Assembly (NCBI GenBank): GCA_039961635.1 | Contig: JABRWB010000031.1 | Coordinates: forward strand, 1-64,000 | Origin: a bacterium | Lineage (GTDB): Bacteria; 4484-113; JAGGVC01 | Length of the DNA stretch: 64,000 nt | Reading direction: 5' to 3' | Shown here: in pieces, positions 42,611 through 53,056 of the stretch | Layout: each line of letters opens with the position of its first letter | Position numbering within the stretch: the first letter of the stretch is position 1 | The notes under the pieces: model-generated | Databases searched by the model: none | The model's input: only the letters and a program-made list of their open reading frames with translations | What the model was told of the DNA's origin: nothing | Made by a program: the position numbers and the translations under genes

Positions 42611-44707
42611 CTAAAGCACCAACCTGGAAATTATTATGATTGCAAGCAACCCGACGGTGCCTATGAACAGCGCCGCGGCGTAGGCGCGGACGACCCCGGT
42701 TTGCAGGCTGCGAATCCTCTCTCCGCAGAAGGCGAAGAATCCCGCCGTGCCGTTCACGATGCCGTCCACGACCACCATGTCGAAGACCCAGGCGATGTTG
42801 GCAAGAATCTTGCCCGGTTCGACGATCGCGTATTGGTAAATCTCGTCCACGAACCACTTGCGAATGCTGCCGTAGGCGATGAATCCGAAACGCTCGAACC
42901 CGCGGCGCAATGCAGGCAGCTTCGACCAATCGATCGCCCGGAAATACAGAAAAGCAAACCAGATGCCAAGTCCCCCTGCGGCGACCGAAGCAAACAGCAG
43001 CAACCAGGCTGTGCCGGGATCGTGTCCGCCGGAGTGAACTTCATTCTCCGTTGCATGCGATTCGCCCGCGGCCGCGCCTCTTGATTCGACGGCACCGGAA
43101 TGCGTCTCGACGATTTCCGCGGCGGCATGAATTCCGGACTCGCCTATCGCATCCGGCGAGTACTCGAAAGTCTGCGCGGCGGGCGCAAGAAAATGTTCGA
43201 GCACGTTGGGCACGTGAAGCGGTTCGCCGATAATCGCAGGAAGCCCGATGTATCCCCCTATTACGGACAGCACAGCGAGAATCGTCAGCGGCACGGTCAT
43301 AACGCGCGGCGATTCATGCGCATGTTTCGCCTTTTCCGATTGCGGCTCACCAAGGAACGTGCGGATTACAAGGCGGAACATATAGAACGCGGTCATGAAC
43401 GCGGTTAGAAGCGCGACAGCGAAAAGCCACTTGCCGATGGGAACCGGACCTTCGGAGAAATACGTCATCGCAAGGATTTCATCTTTGGAGAAGAAGCCGG
43501 AAAGGAACGGCACGCCCGCGATCGCCATGGAGGCTATTAAGAACGTCCAATACGTTGTCGGCATTTTCTTCGCGAGCCCGCCCATCTGGCGTATGTCCTG
43601 CTCTTCGCTCATTCCATGTATGACGGAACCGGAGCCGAGGAAGAGAAGCGCCTTGAAGAACGCATGCGTCATCAGGTGGAAGATGCCCACCCAGAATGCG
43701 CCGACGCCGCAAGCGAGAACCATGTAACCCAACTGGCTGACCGTCGAGTACGCGAGAACGCGTTTGATGTCCACCTGCGAGAATGCTATCGTCGCCGCGA
43801 CAAACGCGGTGAGGCATCCGACAATAGCTACGACAAGCATCGCGGTAGGCGCGCTGAAGAAAAGCACATTCATCCTAGCGAGCAGGTACACGCCGGATGT
43901 AACCATCGTCGCGGCGTGGATCAGCGCGCTGACCGGTGTGGGGCCTTCCATCGCATCGGGAAGCCACACGTACAAAGGAATCTGCGCGCTCTTTCCCGTA
44001 ACTCCGAGGAACAGGAAAAGAGCCACAGCAATCAGGAAAATATCGTTGAAGTTGGTTTGTGCATAAATCTGAATTGCACGCGATAGCGCCGCGAAATCCA
44101 GCGTCGCGATCCGGTCGTTCGCGAACAGAAGGAACATCGCGACGAGAACGCCGAAATCACCGATCCGGTTGACGACGAACGCTTTCATCCCGGCGATATT
44201 GGCGCTGGCCTTGTGATACCAGAATCCGATGAGCAGGTAGCTGCACAGCCCGACGCCTTCCCATCCGATGAACATAATCGGCAGGCTCGCGCCGAGCACC
44301 AGGATCAGCATCATCCCCACAAACAGGTTGAGGTAGGTGAAGAACCGCGCGAAATCGCGGTCATGCGCCATATACCCGATGCTGTAAACGTGGATGAGGA
44401 AGCTTACACCCGCGACGATGAGCACCATCACCAGCGAAAGCGGATCCACCAAAAACGCGAAGTCTATTTTCAGGTCGCCCGCGGCGGCCCACGTGAAAAG
44501 CGTAGAAACGAACCGATCGTCCACTATTCCGCTTGCGGTGTTGAATATGAACAGCGAGGCAAGACCGACAAGGAACGATAAAAGCACGGAACCGCACGCT
44601 GTTGCGTACACTGCGGGCTTGGCCATCTTGTGGCCGAAAAAGCCGTTGATGAGCGCGCCGAGAAGCGGGAATAAAACCGCAAGGCCGATTATGTTGAGGA
44701 GTTCCAT
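42611..44707 (-). CDS. nuoL: NADH-quinone oxidoreductase subunit L
   Basis: NuoL is the distal antiporter-like subunit of complex I, with a C-terminal lateral helix that runs along the membrane arm. The 698-residue protein contains YVWLPDAMEGPTPVSALIHA and a long C-terminal extension with a charged, His-rich linker (about residues 530-600) before the final segments. The linker is slightly expanded compared with E. coli NuoL. Located between nuoK (56-base gap) and nuoM (three bases). Confidence 0.96.
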   Translation of the reverse strand: MELLNIIGLAVLFPLLGALINGFFGHKMAKPAVYATACGSVLLSFLVGLASLFIFNTASGIVDDRFVSTLFTWAAAGDLKIDFAFLVDPLSLVMVLIVAGVSFLIHVYSIGYMAHDRDFARFFTYLNLFVGMMLILVLGASLPIMFIGWEGVGLCSYLLIGFWYHKASANIAGMKAFVVNRIGDFGVLVAMFLLFANDRIATLDFAALSRAIQIYAQTNFNDIFLIAVALFLFLGVTGKSAQIPLYVWLPDAMEGPTPVSALIHAATMVTSGVYLLARMNVLFFSAPTAMLVVAIVGCLTAFVAATIAFSQVDIKRVLAYSTVSQLGYMVLACGVGAFWVGIFHLMTHAFFKALLFLGSGSVIHGMSEEQDIRQMGGLAKKMPTTYWTFLIASMAIAGVPFLSGFFSKDEILAMTYFSEGPVPIGKWLFAVALLTAFMTAFYMFRLVIRTFLGEPQSEKAKHAHESPRVMTVPLTILAVLSVIGGYIGLPAIIGEPLHVPNVLEHFLAPAAQTFEYSPDAIGESGIHAAAEIVETHSGAVESRGAAAGESHATENEVHSGGHDPGTAWLLLFASVAAGGLGIWFAFLYFRAIDWSKLPALRRGFERFGFIAYGSIRKWFVDEIYQYAIVEPGKILANIAWVFDMVVVDGIVNGTAGFFAFCGERIRSLQTGVVRAYAAALFIGTVGLLAIIIISRLVL

Positions 44708-44763
44708 TTTCTAAAATCGGACCTCCTTCTCGCGGCCGGCGATTTGAGCAAAGGACATTTCGA

Positions 44764-45072
44764 TCATCCTTTCATCCTCCCCGCCGCGTCGATGTCCACA
44801 TCAGCTTTGTGCCTGTACATCGCAACGATGATTGCAAGTCCGACCGCGACTTCCGCGGCCGCGATCGTGATCAACAAAAACGCGTAAACCTGGCCGTCCA
44901 AATAATGAAGATAGCGGCTGTAAGTTATGAACGAAAGGTTGACCGCGTTCAGCATCAACTCGATGCTCATGAAAATAACAAGCGGATTGCGCTTGATCAA
45001 AACTCCGGCCGCGCCGATTGAAAACAGAACGGCCGCAAGCGTGGTGAAGTAGAACATCGGGACGTTAGCCAC
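44764..45072 (-). CDS. nuoK: NADH-quinone oxidoreductase subunit K
   Basis: NuoK is a small three-helix subunit (about 102 residues) that links the Q-site to the antiporter subunits. MSIELMLNAVNL contains the conserved membrane Glu. I place the start at the GTG at 45072 because GGGAGG lies about nine bases upstream, overlapping the nuoJ stop; an ATG five codons later is the alternative. Confidence 0.92.
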   Translation of the reverse strand: MANVPMFYFTTLAAVLFSIGAAGVLIKRNPLVIFMSIELMLNAVNLSFITYSRYLHYLDGQVYAFLLITIAAAEVAVGLAIIVAMYRHKADVDIDAAGRMKG

Positions 45073-45673
45073 TTTCGCCGCCCTCCCGATTTTTCGGATT
45101 GCCGCCCGGACTGCGCTTGGCCAGCACAACGGCGCCTATCATCGCCGCCAAAAGCAAAAGCGACGTCAGCTCGAAAGGCAAAAGGTATCTTGAAAAAAGC
45201 AACTCGCCTATGAGATGTGGATTGTTCCTGTCCAGTTCCGCCGGCGGAATGTTGTACTGCGGGCTTGATTCAATTGCAGAAAGCCCGCCTTTCCATTCCG
45301 AGACGGACGGCGATGCCGTCAGGCTGAAGTTTCCGAAGGCAAACATTAACAGACAGAAGAAAACAAACGCGACAAGAGCTGCGCCGCCGATTTGGGTCGC
45401 TCGCGGCGCTTTCATGTATTCGATGCGCTGCTTCGGGCGGTAAAAGAACATAATGACGAATAAAAACAGCACCATCACCGCGCCGGCATAAACGACCACC
45501 TGCACCATTCCCAGGAAGAACGCGCCGAGCATCAAATAAAGCACCGCGAGGCACGCCATCACGCCGATAAGGCAAAGCGCCGCGTGAACGGGGCTTTTCA
45601 TCCAAAGCATCATAACGGCCAATATCACCGCCGCTCCGGCAAGTACGCCCCAAATGATCAGCTCGAAACTCAA
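45065..45673 (-). CDS. nuoJ: NADH-quinone oxidoreductase subunit J
   Basis: NuoJ is a five-helix membrane subunit of complex I. The 202-residue protein has the VQVVVYAGAVMVLFLFVIMF segment typical of the family. The C-terminus is charged. The start is TTG at 45673 with GGAGAAGG before it. It overlaps the nuoK start by eight bases, favouring translational coupling. Confidence 0.93.
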   Translation of the reverse strand: MSFELIIWGVLAGAAVILAVMMLWMKSPVHAALCLIGVMACLAVLYLMLGAFFLGMVQVVVYAGAVMVLFLFVIMFFYRPKQRIEYMKAPRATQIGGAALVAFVFFCLLMFAFGNFSLTASPSVSEWKGGLSAIESSPQYNIPPAELDRNNPHLIGELLFSRYLLPFELTSLLLLAAMIGAVVLAKRSPGGNPKNREGGESG

Positions 45674-45703
45674 ATCCTTCTCCTGTCCGCCTCGCCGGAC
45701 AAA

Positions 45704-46240
45704 TCAGATATCGAACTTGCCAACCTTGAACTCCGGTTCCTTCGGCCCCTCGAAAACGCGGTCCAGAAGGTCTTCTTTAGTGTAGATGAACTTGTTGTTT
45801 CCGGGCGCGCGCGAATCGTCCGCGAGTTCGAATTCATGCTTCATCACAATCGCGTCGTAGGGACAAGCTTCAACGCACATTCCGCAGAATATGCAAAGCA
45901 GGTAATCGATATCGTAAACCTTAGCGTAACGTTCGCCGGGCGATTTCCACTCCGCCGGATCGGGAGGATTGTCTTCCGCGACCACGGTGATGGCCTTGGG
46001 CGGGCACGCCGCCTCGCAAAGCGCGCATCCCACGCACCGCTCCAGCCCCTTGTAGGGGCCGGTATGGTAGCGCTCCAGGCGATGCATCCCGCGGAACCGC
46101 GGGGCCAAATCCGGCCGCTTTTCCGGATACTGCAGCGTGACAAGCCCGCCGGTGATGCCCTTGCCGAATTCGCGCAGAGTCAACCCGAGACCCCTTACGA
46201 TCTCGAGCGGATTCAGCACTACTCCTTTCTTTTCGCTCAT
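45704..46240 (-). CDS. nuoI: NADH-quinone oxidoreductase subunit I
   Basis: NuoI carries two [4Fe-4S] clusters (N6a and N6b) in the connecting arm of complex I. Both ligand sets are intact: [12 protein letters not shown] and [12 protein letters not shown]. The 178-residue length is normal. It lies between nuoH (12-base gap) and nuoJ. Confidence 0.96.
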   Translation of the reverse strand: MSEKKGVVLNPLEIVRGLGLTLREFGKGITGGLVTLQYPEKRPDLAPRFRGMHRLERYHTGPYKGLERCVGCALCEAACPPKAITVVAEDNPPDPAEWKSPGERYAKVYDIDYLLCIFCGMCVEACPYDAIVMKHEFELADDSRAPGNNKFIYTKEDLLDRVFEGPKEPEFKVGKFDI

Positions 46241-46252
46241 TTCAAATCACCG

Positions 46253-47281
46253 TTATCCAAGAGGCAGGGGCGGAAGCCCGATTCCGAAAACCATAAGCGT
46301 CCCGGCGAATATCACATTCGCGAGCGCGATGGGGAGCAGTATCAGCCAGCCGAACTTCATAAGCTGGTCGTACCGGAACCGAGGCAAAGTCGCCCTTACC
46401 CATACAAAGAAGAAAATAATCGCGACCGTCTTAACCGAGAACCAGACCAGTCCGGAGACCGGCCCGAACCACTGCGGCCCCGCCCATCCGCCCAGGAACA
46501 GCGTGGCGGTCATCGCTCCGGCCGCGATGATGTTCACATACTCGCCCAGAAAGAACATAGCGAATTTCATCGAGCTGTACTCGGTGTGGTAGCCGGCGAC
46601 AAGCTCGTTTTCGGCCTCCGGCAGATCAAACGGCGCGCGGTTCGTTTCGGCGAATATGCTTATGAGGAATATGAGTCCGGACGCGACCATGCAGATAACC
46701 GCGAGAACGTTGACCGGCGACGAAAAAACATTCGGCCAGAATTTTGTCTGCGCCTCGACGATCCCGTTCAAACTGAACGTGCCGGAATAAAGCACGACTG
46801 GAATGATCGAAAGCCCCAGCGCCAGCTCGTAGCTGATCATCTGCGAGCAGCTGCGCAGCCCTCCCAGCAGGCTGTATTTGCTGCCGCTCGACCATCCCGC
46901 GAGGATTATTCCGTATGTGCCGAGCGACGACATCGCAAGCACGTATATCAGCGCGACGTTGACATCCGCGATAAAGAAATTCTGCTGAATAGGGACTACA
47001 GCAAAAAGCATGAACGCCGCAATCAACGAAATCGCGGGCGCGAGGAAATACACGAACCTGTCCGCGGCGCGCGGCACGATTTCCTGTTTGAAAAGGAGCT
47101 TGACGCCGTCAGCGATCGGCTGGAGCAGACCTTGCCAGCCGACGCGGTTCGGGCCGGGGCGAAGCTGGAAGAAGCCGACGACGCGACGCTCGAACAGCGT
47201 CAGGTATGCCATGCATCCGAGCAAAACCACCAGCACCGCCAGTATCCTCACGACCGCCCAGACTAAATCCATCAGCTCCAT
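46253..47281 (-). CDS. nuoH: NADH-quinone oxidoreductase subunit H
   Basis: NuoH contributes to the quinone-binding chamber at the membrane interface. The 342-residue protein has eight hydrophobic segments and the highly conserved RAPFDLPEAENELVAGYHTE loop. GGAG lies seven bases upstream of its ATG. Confidence 0.96.
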   Translation of the reverse strand: MELMDLVWAVVRILAVLVVLLGCMAYLTLFERRVVGFFQLRPGPNRVGWQGLLQPIADGVKLLFKQEIVPRAADRFVYFLAPAISLIAAFMLFAVVPIQQNFFIADVNVALIYVLAMSSLGTYGIILAGWSSGSKYSLLGGLRSCSQMISYELALGLSIIPVVLYSGTFSLNGIVEAQTKFWPNVFSSPVNVLAVICMVASGLIFLISIFAETNRAPFDLPEAENELVAGYHTEYSSMKFAMFFLGEYVNIIAAGAMTATLFLGGWAGPQWFGPVSGLVWFSVKTVAIIFFFVWVRATLPRFRYDQLMKFGWLILLPIALANVIFAGTLMVFGIGLPPLPLG

Positions 47282-47311
47282 GGTTTCTCCGCTGCGCGAG
47301 GCTTCTCGCCG

Positions 47312-49900
47312 CTACCCTCCCCCCGCGGCGACCGCTTCGCCGACCGGAACAAGATTCACAACCGTATGTTCGCCGAGCGTCAAGATATCGGCGAGGCGCA
47401 CTCCGGGCAGACTGTCGGATACAAGGACATGCCCCGCGGGAACGCGCTGCGTCACCTTGACGAACAGCTCGATGCCGCCCGCCTTGCTTGCAAGCTCGGC
47501 GCGGCTTCCGTCCGCAATTCCCAATCTCCCAGCATCGGCGGGATTTATCTCGCAGAACGGTTCGCCCACTGCGACTCGGAAATGCTCGGAATGCATCGAA
47601 TGGTTCTCGCCGTTGAAATGAAACACTTTCGGAATAAGCACGAGCAAATTGTCTCCGCCCGCGGATTCAGCTAGCGGTGCAACGCCGCCGAATTTCGCGA
47701 ACTCGTTTTTCCCCGCGGGAGTCGAGCCGTCGGCGGAGTGGGCGAAAACCAGCGGGCTGCCTGTCGCGGGAATCGAAGCGTAATCCATCCCCGCCAGAAA
47801 TGCGAAACGCTCCGAAATGAGCTTGAAAGCTTCCTCCGGCGTGGCCGCGCGGAACGGAATCCCCATCTCGCCGAACAGCTTGCGCAAAATTCCGAAATCC
47901 GAGTCCGCAAGCTTGAACCGCACATCCGGCGCGTTCAACTTCTGAAGCCGCTTTTCGGACGAAATTACCGTTCCTTCCTGCTCCAGCGCCGTCAACGCGG
48001 GCAGAACAACGTTTGCGCATTTGGCAGTCTCGGTCAAGAACTGATCCTGAACCACAACGAATCCGCAACGCTCGAACGCGGCTTTCGCCAGCTTGGTATC
48101 CGGAAAATTCTTGACCGGATCGGCTCCGATCACATAGCAGAAATGCGACTTTCCTGCGGACATTCCCGACAGAATCGCGTCCAGCCCCGGCGCGGCGCCC
48201 GCCTCGTCGCCCGCGTGTTCCATAGCGATGACGGACATATGGTTGAACAAAATCGCGCCGATGGAATTGCCGTCCCGGAAAATGGGAGTAATCGAAACCG
48301 CGGGAGTAATTGCGCCTTCGTCGGCGTGATCGGTTTCGCCGAAAAGCTTGATTTCCAAATTGCGGCCAAGCGACGCGATAAGCGAAATCAGCTCCGCCGC
48401 ATTCGGTGCGCCCAGCACTTCATTTCCGAACAGAATCGCAACCGACTTCGCTCCGCAAAGAATCTCGACAAATCGCTTTAGCTCCGGTGGCGCCGCGCTT
48501 GCGTCCGCGATTCCGTTAATCAAATGCTTCAGCGCGTCGGACTGCTTTCTGATTGGGAAATGAAACACTTCCTCCGCAAAACGCTCGCCTTCGGTCGCGT
48601 GGCTGTTTGCCGCGATCAACCTGCACTTTCCAAGCTGCAGGTCGCGCTCGACTTTCAAGCCAAGCACGGGCGCTTCTTCCAGCAGATCCACGCCCCACGC
48701 AAGAATCACGTCGCTTGCGGTCGCCTTTTCCCACGGCTCCGACCGGAACAGGACTTCCTCAAGGAACTTTGTTGGACTCTTTGCGACTCCGGGTATAAAA
48801 GGCCCGAAGTGGTAATTCGGCGTCCCGATGTGCGAAGCGAGCAGCCTGCGGAAAATCGAATACGTCTCGTTGGTCAACCGCGAACCCGCGATTCCCGATA
48901 TGCTTTCCTTGCCGTAAAGCTCGACTGTTTTTTTCAAGTTTTCGGCCACCAGCTTCATCGCTTCGCCCCAGCTTGCTGGAACGAACTCGCCGGCTTCGTT
49001 CTTTATCAGCGGACGCGATATCCGCTCCGGATGGTAAAGCTGCTCGTATACGAATCTGCCCTTGTCGCACAGCCAGCCCCAGTCCACCTCGGGATTGTCC
49101 CTGCTCCAGAGCCTGTGCACTTCGCCAAAGCGATGGTGGATTTCAATATTGCATCCCACCGCGCAGCCTGTGCAAACCGACGGCGTGTGCTCCAGCTCCC
49201 AAGGCCTGCCCTTGAAGCGCGACGGCTTCGACAGCAGCGCTCCTACCGGGCAAAACTCCACTTGGTTGCCTGAAAACTTGCTTTTGATTCCGGGCGCGGG
49301 CTGAATGAAAGTTTCCCAGCCGCGCCTTCCGAATTCCATCAAATGGTCGCCCGCGACTTCCTCGTGGAACCGCACGCACCGCTTGCAGTGGATGCATCGT
49401 TTGTAGTTGAGCCGGACAAACTCGTTCACGTCCGCGTCCGGCAGGACGCGCTTCGGCTCCACCATCCGTGATTCGGACAGGCCGTATTTGTAGGTGATGT
49501 CCTGAAGCGGGCACTCGCCGCCCTTGTCGCAGACTGGGCACTCCAGCGGGTGATTCAGAAGCAGGAATTCAAGCACCTGCCTGCGGTTGCGCTCCGCGGC
49601 GGGAGTGTCCGTGTAAACCTCCATCCCTTCCGATACAGGCATCGCACATGCCGCCTGAAGCTTCGGAAGTTTGGCAATTTCCGTTATCTTTTGGCCGTCA
49701 CGCTCAATCGTCCGCGGAAGGCCTACTTCTACAAGGCATATCCTGCATCCCGCCCAGGGGTGCATCTTGGGATGGCCGCAGAAAACGGGGATGTCGATTC
49801 CGTTCGCCGCGGCCGCGCTAGTGATGAACGTGCCTTCGGGGACGGTAATCGTCTTCCCGTCTATCTTCAGCGTCACCATCTTTTTTCCGTTTTCGCTCAT
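47312..49900 (-). CDS. nuoG: NADH-quinone oxidoreductase subunit G
   Basis: NuoG is the large peripheral Fe-S subunit. The N-terminal [2Fe-2S] domain (FCGHPKMHP, AGCRICLVE) is followed by the His/Cys cluster HPLECPVCDKGGECP, a [4Fe-4S] set in RCIHCKRCVRF and the N7-type CTGCAVGC with a later Cys in DWGWLCDKG, so N7 is probably kept as in E. coli. The large molybdopterin-oxidoreductase-like domain follows. Total about 862 residues, which is on the long side. The ATG at 49900 is used; an internal ATG at 49879 with GGA nearby is an alternative. Confidence 0.93.
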   Translation of the reverse strand: MSENGKKMVTLKIDGKTITVPEGTFITSAAAANGIDIPVFCGHPKMHPWAGCRICLVEVGLPRTIERDGQKITEIAKLPKLQAACAMPVSEGMEVYTDTPAAERNRRQVLEFLLLNHPLECPVCDKGGECPLQDITYKYGLSESRMVEPKRVLPDADVNEFVRLNYKRCIHCKRCVRFHEEVAGDHLMEFGRRGWETFIQPAPGIKSKFSGNQVEFCPVGALLSKPSRFKGRPWELEHTPSVCTGCAVGCNIEIHHRFGEVHRLWSRDNPEVDWGWLCDKGRFVYEQLYHPERISRPLIKNEAGEFVPASWGEAMKLVAENLKKTVELYGKESISGIAGSRLTNETYSIFRRLLASHIGTPNYHFGPFIPGVAKSPTKFLEEVLFRSEPWEKATASDVILAWGVDLLEEAPVLGLKVERDLQLGKCRLIAANSHATEGERFAEEVFHFPIRKQSDALKHLINGIADASAAPPELKRFVEILCGAKSVAILFGNEVLGAPNAAELISLIASLGRNLEIKLFGETDHADEGAITPAVSITPIFRDGNSIGAILFNHMSVIAMEHAGDEAGAAPGLDAILSGMSAGKSHFCYVIGADPVKNFPDTKLAKAAFERCGFVVVQDQFLTETAKCANVVLPALTALEQEGTVISSEKRLQKLNAPDVRFKLADSDFGILRKLFGEMGIPFRAATPEEAFKLISERFAFLAGMDYASIPATGSPLVFAHSADGSTPAGKNEFAKFGGVAPLAESAGGDNLLVLIPKVFHFNGENHSMHSEHFRVAVGEPFCEINPADAGRLGIADGSRAELASKAGGIELFVKVTQRVPAGHVLVSDSLPGVRLADILTLGEHTVVNLVPVGEAVAAGGG

Positions 49901-49942
49901 ATCCAATCTGTGCCGCGTTTTAAACAAACGCGGCGGATTTGT

Positions 49943-51259
49943 TCAATACGCCCTCGCAGGAAGTTTCTCGTGGCCGATGGTGCCGACCGGCTTGTACTTG
50001 GGCAGCATCTTTTTCCGGCCTTCGATGTAATCCACGAACTCGTGTCGGAAATGCTTTAGGAAGCTCTGCACCGGCCACGCCGCCGCGTCGCCCAGCGGGC
50101 AGAACGATTTCATCTCGATTCCGTCCGCGGCTTCCTTCAGCGTGTCCAAATCTTCCATCTTTCCTTCGCCTCGAAGGATGCGCCGGAGGATCATCGTCAT
50201 CCAGTGCGTCCCTTCGCGGCAAACCGTGCACTTGCCGCAGGATTCATGAGCGTAAAACCTGGAAATGACTTCGAGCATTTTCACCATGCAGGTGTGCTCG
50301 TTCATCACGATCATCCCCGCGCTGCCGAGCATGGAACCGGCGGCGTGCAGCCCCTCGTACGAAAGCGGGCAGTCGCAGTTGGCCGCGGGCATGACCGGAA
50401 CGCTGGAGCCGCCGGGGATAATCGCCTTGAGCTTCCCTCCGCTCACTCCTCCGCAAAGCGTCTCGATGAAATCGAGCTGGTTCGTTCCGTATGCAATTTC
50501 GTACACCCCCGGCTTGTTGACGTGGCCGGAAACCGAGAACATCTTTATTCCGGGGCTTTCCTTCGTGCCGAGCGACAAATGCCAGTCCGCGCCCCTCTCG
50601 ATTATGGCCGGAACCGTCGCGAGGGTTTCGACGTTGTTGATTATCGTCGGGCGGTCGTACAACCCTCTGATAGCGGGGAATGGCGGCTTCATCTTCGGCT
50701 CGCCGCGTCTGCCTTCGAGCGATTCCAGAAGCGATGTCTCCTCGCCGCAGATGTACGCTCCGGCGCCCGGATGCACCGTGCATTCGACGGAATAATCGCT
50801 CCCGCAGACTCCCTTGCCGAGATATCCGGCGGCGTATGCCTCGTCAACCGCTTTTTGGACAATGTTGATTTCCTTCCAAAACTCGCCGCGGATGTAAATG
50901 AAAATGTGCGTCGCACCGAACGCGTAGCCCGCGATGACCGCGCCCTCGATCATCCTGTGCGGCACAAACTCAAGAATCATTTGGTCTTTAAATGTGCCCG
51001 GCTCGCTTTCGTCCGCGTTCACGCATAGATACTTGGGGCCCGGCGTTTTAGGAATAAAGCTCCACTTCTGGCCTGCGGAAAATCCCGCGCCTCCCTTGCC
51101 GCGCAGTCCCGATTTCTTGACTTCCGCAATAACCTCGTCGGGCGTCATCTTGAGCGCTTTCTTGAGCGCCAAGTATCCGCCGCGCTTGACAAAGACATCC
51201 AGGGACGCCATTCCCGGCACGTCTATGTCCTGCATCACGACTCTGGTTTCTTCGGCCAT
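49943..51259 (-). CDS. nuoF: NADH-quinone oxidoreductase subunit F
   Basis: NuoF binds NADH and FMN and holds a [4Fe-4S] cluster. The FMN/NADH motifs RGKGGAGFSAGQKW and the cluster ligands SCGKCTVCREG with Cys in SFCPLGD are present. I use the ATG at 51259, two bases after the nuoE stop; a longer upstream reading would overlap nuoE. 438 residues, normal length. Confidence 0.95.
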   Translation of the reverse strand: MAEETRVVMQDIDVPGMASLDVFVKRGGYLALKKALKMTPDEVIAEVKKSGLRGKGGAGFSAGQKWSFIPKTPGPKYLCVNADESEPGTFKDQMILEFVPHRMIEGAVIAGYAFGATHIFIYIRGEFWKEINIVQKAVDEAYAAGYLGKGVCGSDYSVECTVHPGAGAYICGEETSLLESLEGRRGEPKMKPPFPAIRGLYDRPTIINNVETLATVPAIIERGADWHLSLGTKESPGIKMFSVSGHVNKPGVYEIAYGTNQLDFIETLCGGVSGGKLKAIIPGGSSVPVMPAANCDCPLSYEGLHAAGSMLGSAGMIVMNEHTCMVKMLEVISRFYAHESCGKCTVCREGTHWMTMILRRILRGEGKMEDLDTLKEAADGIEMKSFCPLGDAAAWPVQSFLKHFRHEFVDYIEGRKKMLPKYKPVGTIGHEKLPARAY

Positions 51260-51261
51260 AT

Positions 51262-51753
51262 CTACTTCAGCGTCTCCAAAAGCTCGTCGACTTTTCTGAT
51301 ATTCATGTTCTCGTGGTATTCGCGGTTGTTGATCTGGATCACCGGGCCGCGCCCGCAAGCCGCCAGACATTCGACCGCAAGCACCGTGAATTTCCCGTCT
51401 GGCGTCGTCTTCCCTGTTTCAACACCAAGTTTTTCTTCCAGGTGGGCAATGATGTCCTCGGCGCCGAGCAGTTGGCAAGTAGCGTTGTGGCAGACCTGAA
51501 TAACGTACTTTCCGGGCTTGTCCATGAAAAACATGGAGTAAAAGCTGGCGCAGCCTTTTACGTAATTCTCCGGGACGCCCAAAAATTCCGCGACCGCGGC
51601 TACCGCATCGCCGCTTATCCAGCCGTAATGCTCTTGGGCTATGTGAAGCGCCGGAACGAGCATTGAAAGCCGCTTGGGGTATTTCCCGCGCGACTCCAGC
51701 TCGTCGAACTTCGACTTGAGCTCCGCTGGAATTTTGGTCACGGCGACAGCCAT
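51262..51753 (-). CDS. nuoE: NADH-quinone oxidoreductase subunit E
   Basis: NuoE holds the [2Fe-2S] cluster N1a. Its four cysteines are in QVCHNATCQL and in AVECLAACGRGP. The thioredoxin-like fold is about 163 residues. The ATG at 51753 has GGAG eight bases upstream; a TTG one codon earlier is possible. It sits between nuoD (34-base gap) and nuoF. Confidence 0.95.
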   Translation of the reverse strand: MAVAVTKIPAELKSKFDELESRGKYPKRLSMLVPALHIAQEHYGWISGDAVAAVAEFLGVPENYVKGCASFYSMFFMDKPGKYVIQVCHNATCQLLGAEDIIAHLEEKLGVETGKTTPDGKFTVLAVECLAACGRGPVIQINNREYHENMNIRKVDELLETLK

Positions 51754-51787
51754 CAACTAAGCTCCTGATGTAAAAGCAAGAACGAAA

Positions 51788-53044
51788 TCACCTGTCAATC
51801 TCCCCCAAAACGATGTCCAAGCTGCCTATGGCGGCGACGACGTCAGCGATAAGTTGACCGCGCACCATATCCTCGATCGCGGAGAGATTGACGAACGACG
51901 GCGGGCGGATCTTGACGCGCCAGGGATGCGCGGTTCCATCAGAAATCACCCAGAAACCAAGCTCTCCCTTGGATGCTTCGATGTTCGCATATGCCTCGCC
52001 GATCGGTGGATGAATGCCCTCGGTCCAGTACTTGAAATGATGGATAAGCTCCTCGATCGAATCCTGAACCTTGTGCCTGGGGGGCGGCGTGTATTTGGGA
52101 TGACGCGCCATGTGATCCAGCTCACCTTCGCCTTTCCCCATCTTCTTCAGCTCACGAAGGCATTGCTCGCATATCCGCACGCTTTGCTTCATCTCTTCCA
52201 TTCTGACGAGATAACGGTCGTAAATATCTCCGTTTTCCCCGATGGGAATGTCGAAATCGAGCTCCGGATACACCAGGTACGGATTGTCCCGCCTGATATC
52301 CCAGTCCACTCCCGCGGCGCGCAGAAGCGGCCCGGATAGTCCGTGCGCAATGCTGTCTTCCGCGCTCATCGCGGCGACGCCCTTCGTTCGGCGAATCCAA
52401 ATCGGATTTTTGGTGAGCAGGCTTTCGTACAGCTTGATTCTCGCGGGGAATTCATTGAGAAACTTCCCGACTTCGTCCTCGAATCCATCGGGAAGGTCGT
52501 ACACTACGCCGCCGATGCGCATATAGGACGTCATCATCCTTTGACCGCCGACGGCCTCGTAGAACTTGAGTATCTTTTCCCGCTCGATGAAGCAATACAA
52601 AAATACGCTCATCGCGCCTATGTCGATCGCGTGCGTTCCCAGCCAAACAAGATGGCTTATTATTCGGGTCAGCTCGCTCATCAGGACGCGGATGTACTGC
52701 GCGCGGCGGGGAACTTGTATTTGGAGCAGCTTTTCGACCGCCATGCAGTAACACATTTCGTTGTTCATCGGCGACAAGTAGTCGAGACGCGGATAGTGCG
52801 TGATGTTCTGCGTCCAGTTGCGCGTTTCCGAAATCTTCTCGATTCCCGTATGAAGGAATCCTATGTCCGGCTTGCAAGCGACGATCTGCTCGCCGTCGAG
52901 TTCCAACGCGAGCCGGAGCACGCCATGCGTGGATGGATGCTGCGGCCCCATGTTGAGGCGCACGCGCTTTTCGGTGCGCGCGACATCTCCCTGCCCCAGG
53001 GCTTCTCCGCCTTCCATCGCAACTTTCGCTTCGAAATTGTTCAT
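51788..53044 (-). CDS. nuoD: NADH-quinone oxidoreductase subunit D
   Basis: NuoD forms most of the quinone-reduction site of the peripheral arm with NuoB. GPQHPSTHGVLRL is the hallmark His-containing loop. The 418-residue length is typical for a separate NuoD; here nuoC and nuoD are distinct genes, unlike the fused NuoCD of E. coli. Confidence 0.96.
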   Translation of the reverse strand: MNNFEAKVAMEGGEALGQGDVARTEKRVRLNMGPQHPSTHGVLRLALELDGEQIVACKPDIGFLHTGIEKISETRNWTQNITHYPRLDYLSPMNNEMCYCMAVEKLLQIQVPRRAQYIRVLMSELTRIISHLVWLGTHAIDIGAMSVFLYCFIEREKILKFYEAVGGQRMMTSYMRIGGVVYDLPDGFEDEVGKFLNEFPARIKLYESLLTKNPIWIRRTKGVAAMSAEDSIAHGLSGPLLRAAGVDWDIRRDNPYLVYPELDFDIPIGENGDIYDRYLVRMEEMKQSVRICEQCLRELKKMGKGEGELDHMARHPKYTPPPRHKVQDSIEELIHHFKYWTEGIHPPIGEAYANIEASKGELGFWVISDGTAHPWRVKIRPPSFVNLSAIEDMVRGQLIADVVAAIGSLDIVLGEIDR

Positions 53045-53056
53045 TGAAGATTCGGG